The notes under the pieces are model-generated. The model made no database searches. It had not been told where the DNA came from and saw only the letters and a list, made by a program, of their open reading frames with translations. From the NCBI GenBank assembly GCA_025363575.1, contig JANYDM010000093.1:1-6459 (forward strand): DNA of 6,459 bases. Reading direction: 5' to 3'. The translations under genes were made by a program, and so were the position numbers. Below are positions 1 to 6,454 of this stretch, piece by piece. This stretch comes from Betaproteobacteria bacterium (GTDB taxonomy: Bacteria > Pseudomonadota > Gammaproteobacteria > Burkholderiales > SG8-41). Every line of letters starts with the position of its first letter. Position 1 is the stretch's first letter.

Positions 1-37
1 CGATGCGGGAGCGCAGCCGGGAATGCGCGTCAAATAA
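1..37 (+). CDS. possible 3' tail of an upstream gene (partial)
   Basis: One frame entering from the left edge reads DAGAQPGMRVK and stops at TAA (35-37). The composition looks like an ordinary protein C-terminus, and the gene would lie upstream in the same direction as the peptidase. Another frame is also open to 48, and a third runs to the TGA at 84-86 overlapping the peptidase start, so the choice of frame is a judgement. Twelve codons are too few to identify a family. Confidence 0.25.
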   Translation, partial: DAGAQPGMRVK

Positions 38-48
38 GCGTCAAATAA
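27..48. repeat. exact 11-bp tandem repeat (GCGTCAAATAA x2)
   Basis: GCGTCAAATAA occurs twice head-to-tail with no mismatch (27-37 and 38-48). Each copy ends in TAA; the first of these may be the stop codon of the upstream gene. The unit is about one helical turn, so it could be a pair of protein-binding half-sites on one face of the DNA, or simply a slippage duplication. The copies are AT-rich compared with the surroundings. Confidence 0.6.
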
Positions 49-52
49 TCAA

Positions 53-68
53 GGCCGCATCAGCGGCC
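53..68. other. strong hairpin just upstream of the peptidase ribosome binding site
   Basis: GGCCGC (53-58), loop ATCA (59-62) and GCGGCC (63-68) form a perfect 6-bp GC stem with a 4-nt loop. It lies 2 nt before the Shine-Dalgarno GGGAGGAG (71-78). No T-run follows on the plus strand, so it is not a classical terminator for plus-strand transcripts. On the minus strand it is followed by TTGATTATTT, which is a weak terminator-like tract. It may instead structure the 5' leader of the peptidase mRNA. Confidence 0.45.
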
Positions 69-82
69 ACGGGAGGAGCGTC

Positions 83-1501
83 ATGAAAACAATCGACGTC
101 GTTTCGAGGGCGGCAGCATTCACGCTTTTGTTCTGCAGCGCCCTGGCATCGGCGCAATCGCAGGCGCCTGAAGCCGACCGCAAACTGTTCCGCGAGATCT
201 ACCAGGAACTCATCGAGATCAACACAAGCGATTCGGTGGGCGACACCACGCTGGCCGCCCAAGCGATGGCCGCGCGGCTGAAGTCAGCCGGATTCACCGA
301 TGCCGAGATGCAAATCGTCGTGCCGCCGGGGGCGCCGAAAAAAGGCAACCTGATTGCGCGGCTCAAAGGCACCGGCGCGAAAAAGCCGTTGCTGCTGCTC
401 GCGCATATTGACGTGGTGGAAGCGAAGCGCGAAGAATGGGAGCGCGACCCGTTCAAGCTCGTCGAAGAAGGCGGCTATTTCTATGCGCGCGGCTCGGTCG
501 ACGACAAGGCGATGGCTTCCATCTTCGTCGCCAACATGATGCGCTACAAGAAACAAGGCTATAAGCCCGACCGCGACCTGATTCTCGCGCTCACCGCCGA
601 TGAAGAACTGGGCTCGACCTCTAAGTGGAACGGCGCGAACTGGCTGGTCAGGAACAACCGCGAACTCATCGACGCCGATTTCGGACTCAACGAAGGCGGC
701 GGCGGCGAACTCAAGGGCGGCAAACCGCTGCTGAATCGCGTGCAGGCGGCTGAGAAAGTCTCCGTGCATTTCAGACTTGAAGTGAAAAACCCCGGCGGGC
801 ACAGTTCGCGCCCGCGGCCCGACAATGCCATTTACGAGCTCGCCGAAGGGCTCGCGAAGTTCGGCAAGTTTCACTTTCCAGTCATGCTGAACGAGACCAC
901 GCGCGCGTATTTCTCGCGCAGCGCCCAGTTTCAGAGCGGGCAGGTTGCCGACGACATGCGCGCAGTCGCACGCGATCAGCCGGACATGCAGGCCGCGGCC
1001 CGGCTGTCGCAATCCCCCACTCTGAACTCGACCCTGCGCACCACGTGCGTCGCTACGCGCCTCGACGGCGGCCACGCGAACAACGCATTGCCGCAAACCG
1101 CGCGCGCCACGGTGAATTGCCGAATCCTGCCCGGCGATCCGGTCGATGGCGTGCTGAAAACTATTCAGCAGGTAGTCGGCGACAAGGTTACGGTCACGCG
1201 AGCGAGCGAGCCCGTGCCGAGCGCAGCGTCTGCGTTGCGTCCGGACGTCATCGGCCCGATAGAAAAAGTCACCGGCGAATTCTGGCCCGGGGTGCCGGTG
1301 ATTCCCGCGATGAGTACCGGCGCGACGGATTCGCGCTTCATGCGCAACGGCGGCATCGCGATGTACGGCGTCTCGGGCCTCTTTATCGACCAGGACGACA
1401 ATCGCTCGCACGGGCTCAACGAGCGCATGCCGGTCAAGTCGCTCTACGATGGACATGAATTTCTCTACCGTCTGGTGAAAGAACTGGCCGGCGGCAAATA
1501 A
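83..1501 (+). CDS. secreted M20-family zinc metallopeptidase / amidohydrolase
   Basis: A 472-residue M20/M25/M40-family hydrolase predicted to cleave a peptide or N-acyl amide bond using two metal ions. Residues 1-24 form a Sec signal peptide with likely cleavage at ASA|QSQ, so it should act in the periplasm; Cys18 lacks a lipobox context. The family ligands are visible: His108 in AHIDVV with catalytic-site Asp110, bridging Asp140 in GSVDDK, catalytic base Glu174 and ligand Glu175 in ADEELGS, Glu204 in NEGGGG, and His443 in RSHGLNERM. The lid/dimerisation domain starts around residue 225 and contains NPGGHSSRP (236-244). The start is fixed by GGGAGGAG at 71-78, 4 nt before the ATG, and by the signal peptide. 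The gene is intact and full length. The enolase-superfamily gene follows 15 nt later, so the two are probably co-transcribed. The substrate (dipeptide, N-acyl amino acid or other amide) cannot be decided; carboxypeptidase G2-like and acylase-like members share these motifs. Confidence 0.93.
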   Translation: MKTIDVVSRAAAFTLLFCSALASAQSQAPEADRKLFREIYQELIEINTSDSVGDTTLAAQAMAARLKSAGFTDAEMQIVVPPGAPKKGNLIARLKGTGAKKPLLLLAHIDVVEAKREEWERDPFKLVEEGGYFYARGSVDDKAMASIFVANMMRYKKQGYKPDRDLILALTADEELGSTSKWNGANWLVRNNRELIDADFGLNEGGGGELKGGKPLLNRVQAAEKVSVHFRLEVKNPGGHSSRPRPDNAIYELAEGLAKFGKFHFPVMLNETTRAYFSRSAQFQSGQVADDMRAVARDQPDMQAAARLSQSPTLNSTLRTTCVATRLDGGHANNALPQTARATVNCRILPGDPVDGVLKTIQQVVGDKVTVTRASEPVPSAASALRPDVIGPIEKVTGEFWPGVPVIPAMSTGATDSRFMRNGGIAMYGVSGLFIDQDDNRSHGLNERMPVKSLYDGHEFLYRLVKELAGGK

Positions 1502-1516
1502 TCTACGGGGCCCAAA

Positions 1517-2623
1517 ATGCGTATAGATAAAATTGAAGCAATCGGCGTTTCCATCCCGCTGAAGAAAGACTTCGGCGGCAGCACTTACCACGTGACGAAG
1601 CGCTGCGCGGTAATCACGCGCATCCACGCCGGCGGATTCGTCAGCGAGGTGTACAACGGCGACAACCGCTCGCACGGCGGCGAAATCGTCGGCATGATCA
1701 AGAAAATGATCGCGCCGCTCGTCAAGGGCGAGGACATTTTCGCGATCGAGCGCATCTGGGAAAAAATGTTCGCGCTGACCATGGCGCAGGGCGACCGCAA
1801 GAACCTGCTCGAAGCAATCGCGTGTGTCGATTGCGCGATCTGGGATTTAATCGGCAAGGCTTTGGGCCGCAGCGTGCGCCAGCTGCTCGGCGGTTACCGC
1901 AACCAGCTCCCGATCATTTCCATCGGCGGCTATTACGTCGACGGCAAGAAACTTGCCGACTACGGCCGCGAAGTCGAAAGCTATCGCAAGGCCGGCATGG
2001 CGGGCTGCAAATTCAAGGTCGGCGGACTGACGCCGCAGCAGGATTTCAAGCGTGTCGAAGCCGCGCGCAAAGCAGTCGGCAACGACTTCGTCATCGTCGT
2101 CGACGCAAACCGGGGCTGGACGCCCCAGGACGCGATCGAGTTCTCGCGCCTGATCGAGCCGCTCGACATCACATGGTTCGAGGAGCCGTGCCACTGGCAC
2201 GATGACGCCGCGCTGATGGCGCGCGTGCGCCAATCGACCCGCATTCCGATCAACGCGGGCCAGAGCGAAATCACGAGTACCGGCGTGCGCCGCCTGCTTG
2301 ACGCGCGCGCGGTTGACTACGTCAACTACGATGTATCGGAAGGCGGCGGCATCACGGACTGGCGGCGCGCGGCGGCGCTCTGCCATGCGGCGGGCGTGCG
2401 CATGGCGCATCACGAAGAAGCGCAGGTTGCGCAGCATCTTTTGACGGCAGTGCCGCACGGCACCTATCTGGAATGCTTCGCCGACCCCGACCGCGATCCG
2501 ATCTGGCAGAAGATGTGGCTTAACCGCCCCGCCATCAAGAACGGCATCGCCACCGTCGCTGACGAGCCGGGGCTCGGTATCGTGCTGGATCAGAAAATGA
2601 TCAAGAAGTACCGGGTCGCCTGA
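1517..2623 (+). CDS. mandelate racemase / muconate lactonizing enzyme family protein (MR-type enolase superfamily)
   Basis: A 368-residue cytoplasmic enzyme with the enolase-superfamily layout: N-terminal capping domain (about 1-125) and TIM barrel (about 130-350). Aligned by eye to Pseudomonas mandelate racemase it keeps the KxK motif (Lys165, Lys167), metal ligands Asp196 (VVDANRGW) and Glu222 (WFEEP), and the Asp272/His299 dyad (NYDVSEGG, AHHEE) with Glu319 (YLECF); spacings from Lys167 to Asp196, Asp272 to His299 and His299 to Glu319 equal those in the racemase. The third ligand, Glu247 there, is Gln249 here (NAGQSE). The chemistry should be abstraction of the proton alpha to a carboxylate, giving racemisation or, as in most of this subgroup, dehydration of a sugar acid. 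The dyad argues against a dipeptide epimerase, which uses two lysines, despite the adjacent peptidase. The SD is weak (GGGG, 1507-1510), fitting an operon-internal gene. Specific substrate unknown. Confidence 0.92.
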   Translation: MRIDKIEAIGVSIPLKKDFGGSTYHVTKRCAVITRIHAGGFVSEVYNGDNRSHGGEIVGMIKKMIAPLVKGEDIFAIERIWEKMFALTMAQGDRKNLLEAIACVDCAIWDLIGKALGRSVRQLLGGYRNQLPIISIGGYYVDGKKLADYGREVESYRKAGMAGCKFKVGGLTPQQDFKRVEAARKAVGNDFVIVVDANRGWTPQDAIEFSRLIEPLDITWFEEPCHWHDDAALMARVRQSTRIPINAGQSEITSTGVRRLLDARAVDYVNYDVSEGGGITDWRRAAALCHAAGVRMAHHEEAQVAQHLLTAVPHGTYLECFADPDRDPIWQKMWLNRPAIKNGIATVADEPGLGIVLDQKMIKKYRVA

Positions 2624-2627
2624 TGGC

Positions 2628-3631
2628 TTAATTCCCCGGCAGCCCGTGCGCGATGGGAAAGAACGCGTCTTTCCAGCTTGCCGGCTGCGTCTTGATGACG
2701 CCGGTCTTGAACATCTGCTCGGCGTACTTCAGCGTGCCATTGGGCGCTTGAGTAAACCTATAACCCGGCAACTCGAGCAGTGCCGCGAGTTCGTCGACCG
2801 AAATCTTGTCTTTGCTCGCCTTCAGGTAGAGGTCGGCGGCGCCCCGTTTGTCCCGCGCGATGAAGTCAGCTGCTTCGCCAAGCGCCGCCATGATCGCCGC
2901 TATGGTTTTCGGGTTCGCGTCGTGGAATTTGGTGGTGCCGAAAAGCACCGTGATGGTCGCCGGGCCGCCCATGACGTCCGTCGAATCGAGCACCGTGCGG
3001 ATGCCGGGCGTCTTCAATTCAACGTTTTGGTAGGGCGGCACTGAAAAGTGACTGTTGACCTCGCCCGCGCCGCTCATTAGCGCAATTGCCGCGTCGGGGG
3101 CCGACATCGCCACCGTGAAGGGGTCGAACCGGCCGCGCCCGGCTTCGCCGTACAACTTCTGCGCGGCAATGCCAAGTATGGTCGACTGCATTGAAACTTT
3201 CACCGTCGGCACGGCAATCTTGTCCTTCTCGGTGAAATCGGCGATCGTTTTCACGTTTGGATTGCGCGTAACCAGCAGCAGCGGGACAGCGGCGACCGCA
3301 CCCACCGCCTTCACCTGCCCGCCGGTGCGCCGGTGCGCGACCACAGGAGCAGCATGTTGCTGATGCCGCTCGTGACGAAATCGAGATTGCCGGCGAGCAG
3401 CGAATCGGTCGACGTACCGCCGCTGCCTATCGTCATCCAGTTCACCTTGACGTCGCCCAGCCCGAGCAGCCTGGCGTGCTTCTCGACCAGGCGCTGCTGC
3501 TCCACGATGACCACCGTGAGATAAGGCAGGCCGTATTGCTTGGAGATGCGGACCTCGGATACTTCGGCCCTGAGCGGATAGGCGAGCAAGCCTGCAACCA
3601 GCAACGCGGTGATACGCAACAGGTTAAACAT
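2628..3631 (-). pseudogene. NitT/TauT-type ABC transporter substrate-binding protein, frame-disrupted
   Basis: Encodes a periplasmic solute-binding protein of the NMT1/THI5-like (SsuA/TauA/NrtA-related) class. Translation from 3631 gives a signal peptide (about 1-22), then VRISKQYGLPYLTVVIVEQQ, typical of the mature N-terminus, and LLAGNLDFVTSG of the ligand cleft. After WSRTG (about residue 101) the frame runs into TGA at 3311-3313. The rest (GGQVKAVGAVAAVPLLLVTRNP onward) continues in another frame to TAA at 2628-2630. The break coincides with two adjacent copies of CGGTGCGC (plus strand 3323-3338). Removing one copy gives WSRTGGQVKAV and one continuous frame of 331 codons, the usual family length. 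Both halves remain well conserved, so the lesion is recent or a sequence error. No permease or ATPase gene is present in the window, so it would be an orphan binding protein. Such proteins carry varied small organic anions; the ligand is unknown. Confidence 0.85.
3323..3338. repeat. 8-bp tandem duplication that breaks the binding-protein gene
   Basis: CGGTGCGC occurs at 3323-3330 and again at 3331-3338. The period-8 pattern extends back to 3320, giving 19 bases or about 2.4 units. An 8-bp insertion shifts the frame of the minus-strand gene, and deletion of one unit restores it exactly. It could be replication slippage, an assembly artefact, or a switchable tract, although the low copy number makes regular phase variation unlikely. 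Confidence 0.85.
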
Positions 3632-3636
3632 GGTTT

Positions 3637-3642
3637 CCTCCT
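3637..3642 (-). promoter_or_regulatory. consensus Shine-Dalgarno of the binding-protein gene
   Basis: AGGAGG on the minus strand lies 5 nt before the ATG whose first base is 3631. It sets the start of the binding protein at the MFNLLR signal peptide rather than at the longer upstream extension of the frame. The strong site suggests the gene was well translated before the frame was broken. Confidence 0.8.
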
Positions 3643-3669
3643 TTGCAGATCGATGTGGGCGGGCCACTT

Positions 3670-3698
3670 TTGTTTGCTGCAAGCGCATCCAGTATACC
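3670..3698 (+). promoter_or_regulatory. candidate sigma-70 promoter for the SulP transporter
   Basis: TTGTTT (3670-3675) and TATACC (3693-3698) are separated by 17 nt and match the -35 and -10 consensus at four of six positions each. The start site would fall near 3705, about 45 nt before the ATG at 3750. The 118-nt divergent gap between the binding-protein start and the transporter start must also hold the minus-strand promoter. TATACT (minus strand, 3691-3696) is a possible -10 for it, but I see no good matching -35. Confidence 0.35.
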
Positions 3699-3749
3699 CC
3701 GCATGATGGCAAAATATCGTGCTGGCCGCCCGGCCCCGAACAGGATTCT

Positions 3750-5383
3750 ATGATCACGTTCTCACGGCATTTTGCATTCCGCCCGAAGCTGATCGAATGC
3801 CTGAAAAGCTATAACCGCGAAACGTTCGTCGCCGACGTGCTGGCAGGCATCACTGTCGGCATCGTCGCGCTGCCGCTCGCCATGGCGTTCGCGATCGCTT
3901 CCGGCGTCAAACCCGAAGCCGGCATTTTCACCGCGATCATTGCGGGCTTCATCATTTCCGCGCTGGGCGGCTCGCGCGTGCAGATCGGCGGCCCGACCGG
4001 GGCGTTTATCGTCATCGTCTACGGCATCGTCGTTCAGTACGGACTCGCCAATCTCCTGATCTGCACGGTCATGGCAGGCTGCATTTTGCTTGCAATGGGC
4101 GTGCTGCGACTGGCGTGATGATCAAGTTCATTCCGCTGCCGGTCATCATCGGCTTTACCAATGGTATCGCCGTGCTGATCTTCCTTTCGCAGATCAAGGA
4201 TTTCCTCGGTCTGCAGACCGGGCCGTTGCCCGCAGAATTTTTTTCCCAGATTCGCATACTGGCAGCCGCGTTGCATACGGTGAACTGGCAGGCGCTGGCC
4301 CTCGCAGCGGCTTCGCTGCTGACCCTGGCGGCTTGGCCCTCGAACTGGGGCAGGCGTATCCCGGGCCCGGTCGTTGTTTTGGTGCTGGGCACGCTTGCCA
4401 CCGCGCTCTTCCAGCTGCCGGTCGAAACCATAGGCAGCAAATTCGGCGGCATCCCGCAGACCTTGCCGAGCTTCGCGGCGCCCGATCTCAGCCTCGATCA
4501 TCTGCGCTACCTGATCGTACCGGCTCTCACCATTGCGCTGCTTGGCGCGATTGAATCGCTGCTGTGCGCGGTGGTCGCCGACGGCATGATCAAAGACAGG
4601 CATGACGCCAACCAGGAATTGATCGCGCAGGGCATCGCCAACATCGTGACGCCGTTTTTCGGCGGCATTCCGGCAACCGGAGCCATCGCCCGCACGAGCA
4701 CCAATATCCGCAACGGCGGGCGCACGCCGGTTGCCGGCATGATCCACGCACTGGTTTTGCTGCTGGTGGTAATCATTGCCGCACCGTTGGCCAAACACAT
4801 CCCGCTCGCCTGCATGTCGGCCATACTCATGATGGTCGCACTGCACATGGGCGACTGGAGTGAATTCCGCGCCTTGCGGCGCTACTCGCACGGCCGCACG
4901 GGCACGCTGCTGTCGACTTTCATCCTCACTGTCGTCTTCGACCTCACGATCGCCGTGCAGGTCGGCATCCTGTGGGCGTCGCTGCTCCTGCTACGCCGCA
5001 TGGCGCAGGCGACCGCTGTCGAGCGGGTGAGTGACGATGGCGCCGCCGCAGGCGTTGCCGTTTATGCGGCGCGCGGCGTGCTGTTTTTCGGCGCCGCCGA
5101 CACGCTCGAAACGCTGACGCGCAATCGCGACCATGCTCTGCGCGTCGTGGTCCTCGATCTCGATTACGTTATCTACATGGATTCGACCGCGACGCACGCG
5201 CTCGAGACGGCGCAGCAGGCGCTCTACGCGCGCGGCGTCATTCTTCTCATCTGCGGCGCGCATCAGCAACCGGCGTCGCTGATACGGCAATCGGGCCTGC
5301 AGGATGCGCTGGGGCCCTACCCGCCGCTCGCGGACCGCGTCGCCGCAATGGCACGCGCGCGCGAAATCACAATGGCCGGCTAG
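3750..5383 (+). pseudogene. SulP-family anion transporter with STAS domain, frame-disrupted (DauA-like)
   Basis: An inner-membrane SulP/SLC26 transporter resembling E. coli DauA (YchM), a C4-dicarboxylate carrier; sulfate or bicarbonate are other family substrates. The first frame (3750-4118) gives 122 residues with the opening helix ([20 protein letters not shown], from 28) and the signature [14 protein letters not shown] (73-86), then stops at TGA 4116-4118. The remainder continues in another frame from GTG 4115 for 422 residues: MIKFIPLPV, many hydrophobic segments, ANQELIAQGIAN and GGIPATGAIART, and a C-terminal STAS domain of about 110 residues with MDSTATHAL. Adding one G near 4112-4113 gives [11 protein letters not shown], matching the DauA spacing (ARFGRLIEYIP), and a single 544-residue protein of normal length. 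A weak SD (AGGA, 3742-3745) precedes the ATG. The two frames overlap by GTGA, but I see no SD for a restart and the split falls inside the transport domain, so two working subunits are unlikely. A sequencing error is the simplest alternative to a true pseudogene. Confidence 0.85.
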
Positions 5384-5404
5384 CTCCGCAAAGGGAGCCC
5401 CGGC
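5375..5404 (+). other. hairpin across the SulP stop codon
   Basis: GCTCC (5383-5387) pairs with GGAGC (5394-5398) around a 6-nt loop, and GCCGG (5375-5379) with CCGGC (5400-5404) can extend the stem across a small internal loop. The TAG stop is at 5381-5383. There is no T-run after it (TGACTGG follows), so it is at best a weak or factor-assisted terminator between the transporter and the acylphosphatase. Confidence 0.3.
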
Positions 5405-5453
5405 TGACTGGCGTACGTTAGCATTTGCACCAAACCGTGGGAGAGGCTCGAGA

Positions 5454-5729
5454 ATGCGGATTACGCGGCATTGGATCGCCACAGGACGCGTGCAGGGCGT
5501 AGGCTATCGCCAGTTTATTTATCGGAGCGCGCTGGAACTGGGGTGTACCGGCTGGGTGCGCAATCGCGCCGACGGCACGGTGGAAGCGGTGGTTCAAGGA
5601 CCCGCACCCGCAGTAGAAAAACTTCTGGTCAATGCACGGCTCGGACCTCGCGGCGCAAAGGTCGATGAGATTACAGCAGCAGCGGCTGCCGGCGAGTACA
5701 CGCAATTCGAAATTTGCCCGACCGCGTAA
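5454..5729 (+). CDS. acyP: acylphosphatase
   Basis: A complete 91-residue acylphosphatase, the usual size for this small cytoplasmic alpha/beta enzyme, which hydrolyses carboxyl-phosphate bonds such as those of acetyl phosphate or 1,3-bisphosphoglycerate. Both family signatures are present: GRVQGVGYR (11-19), whose Arg19 is the phosphate-binding residue, and GWVRNRADGTVEAVVQG (33-49), whose Asn37 orients the catalytic water. The chosen ATG is preceded by GGGAGAGG (5439-5446), 7 nt upstream, and gives the normal N-terminus; the frame is open further upstream into the SulP gene but that part is not family-like. It lies 70 nt after the SulP stop in the same direction. I see no clear promoter in that gap, so read-through is possible. 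Confidence 0.95.
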   Translation: MRITRHWIATGRVQGVGYRQFIYRSALELGCTGWVRNRADGTVEAVVQGPAPAVEKLLVNARLGPRGAKVDEITAAAAAGEYTQFEICPTA

Positions 5730-5766
5730 ACCGCGCGGCGCGTGAATGCTAGACTTGCGCCTCGGT

Positions 5767-5783
5767 GGCCCTGAAGCGGGGCC
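5767..5783. other. short hairpin between acylphosphatase and GST genes
   Basis: GGCCC (5767-5771) and GGGCC (5779-5783) form a 5-bp GC stem with a 7-nt loop in the 87-nt gap. There is no T-run after it, and no convincing promoter box is visible in the gap. It could be leader structure for the GST mRNA or chance in GC-rich DNA. Confidence 0.2.
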
Positions 5784-5816
5784 GTGACGCACAACGACAA
5801 CTCCGGGGAGAATCCG

Positions 5817-6428
5817 ATGAAGCTTTTCTTCAACAACGCATCGCCTTACGTACGCAAAGTGCGCGTGTTCGCGCGCGAAACGGGTCTCGACGGAAAAATC
5901 GAGGAAGTCACGACCATGGTGTCGCCCGTGCAAGAAAATCCCCCGCTGGCGCAGGCCAATCCGCTGAAAAAAATCCCGGCACTCGTCCTCGACGACGGCA
6001 GCACCCTGTTCGACTCGCCCGTCATTTGCGAATACCTCGACAGCCTGCATAACGGCCGCAAGCTGTTTCCGGCCACGGGCCCCGCGCGCTGGACCGCGCT
6101 CAGGCTGCAGGCGACGGGCGACGGCATACTCGATGCCGGCGTGTTGTGCCGCTACGAAATGGCCTTCCGTCCCAAGGAATTCCAGTGGTCGGGCTGGATC
6201 GACGGCCAGAAGACCAAATGGCATGGCGGTCTCGATCAGCTTGAGCGCGAAGCGTCTACGCTCGACGGTGAGCCGACCATCGGCGGCATCACGGTCGCGT
6301 GCGCGCTGGGCTGGCTGGATTTCCGCTACGGCGACGACGACTGGCGCAAGAACCGGTCGAAACTCGCTGCGTGGTACGAGAAATTCCTGGCGCGGCCGTC
6401 GATGAAGGCGACGATGCCGAGCGCCTGA
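5817..6428 (+). CDS. glutathione S-transferase family protein (YibF-like)
   Basis: A complete 203-residue cytosolic GST-fold protein. The N-terminal thioredoxin-like domain (about 1-80) has SPYVRKVRV with candidate catalytic Ser9, the cis-proline motif KKIPAL (Pro54), and DSPVICEYLD (66-75), where Asp66 and Ser67 occupy the gamma-glutamyl-binding position. The rest is the helical C-terminal domain, ending in the common WYEKFLARPSM pattern. It resembles E. coli YibF in the SPxVRK and FDSPxIxEYL regions. The family conjugates or reduces substrates with glutathione; the actual substrate is unknown. The ATG is preferred over the GTG at 5784 because GGGGAG (5805-5810) sits 6 nt upstream and MKLFFNNASPY is the family N-terminus. 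It follows the acylphosphatase by 87 nt in the same orientation; a functional link is not evident. Confidence 0.92.
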   Translation: MKLFFNNASPYVRKVRVFARETGLDGKIEEVTTMVSPVQENPPLAQANPLKKIPALVLDDGSTLFDSPVICEYLDSLHNGRKLFPATGPARWTALRLQATGDGILDAGVLCRYEMAFRPKEFQWSGWIDGQKTKWHGGLDQLEREASTLDGEPTIGGITVACALGWLDFRYGDDDWRKNRSKLAAWYEKFLARPSMKATMPSA

Positions 6429-6433
6429 GAACA

Positions 6434-6454
6434 GGATTCGGTATTCGGGATTCA
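6434..6454. repeat. degenerate heptad repeat at the window edge
   Basis: Three 7-bp units run head-to-tail just after the GST stop: GGATTCG, GTATTCG and GGATTCA. The second and third each differ from the first at one base. It may be the start of a longer intergenic short-repeat tract cut by the window edge; only about 30 nt lie beyond the GST stop, so its extent cannot be judged. Confidence 0.45.

Noticed and set aside
284..1675. A 463-codon open frame on the minus strand across the peptidase gene
   Set aside because: It lies opposite a gene with complete M20 motifs. Its translation is rich in Arg, His, Asp and Ala with no recognisable domain, as expected from the complement of GC-rich codons.
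1847..2458. A 203-codon minus-strand frame inside the racemase-type gene
   Set aside because: It is the mirror of a clearly conserved coding frame; its composition is Arg/Ala/Asp-rich and no family motif is visible.
1517..2623. Annotation as dipeptide epimerase because of the adjacent peptidase
   Set aside because: The barrel has the Asp272/His299 dyad of the mandelate racemase subgroup instead of the opposing catalytic lysines of dipeptide epimerases.
3738..3748. GAACAGGATTC shared with 6429-6439
   Set aside because: One exact 11-base match between distant sites is expected several times by chance in 6.5 kb, and the flanks do not match.
4115..4118. GTGA overlap read as deliberate translational coupling of two SulP subunits
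   Set aside because: The split is inside the transport domain, no Shine-Dalgarno precedes the GTG, and one added base restores the exact family spacing.
4034..4891. A 285-codon minus-strand frame inside the SulP gene
   Set aside because: The plus strand has unmistakable SulP motifs here. The antisense translation is hydrophilic and repetitive (Arg, Gln, His, Asp) with no domain pattern.
5418..6224. A 268-codon minus-strand frame spanning the acylphosphatase and GST genes
   Set aside because: It covers two well-supported genes and their gap; it has no ribosome binding site of note and no recognisable domain.
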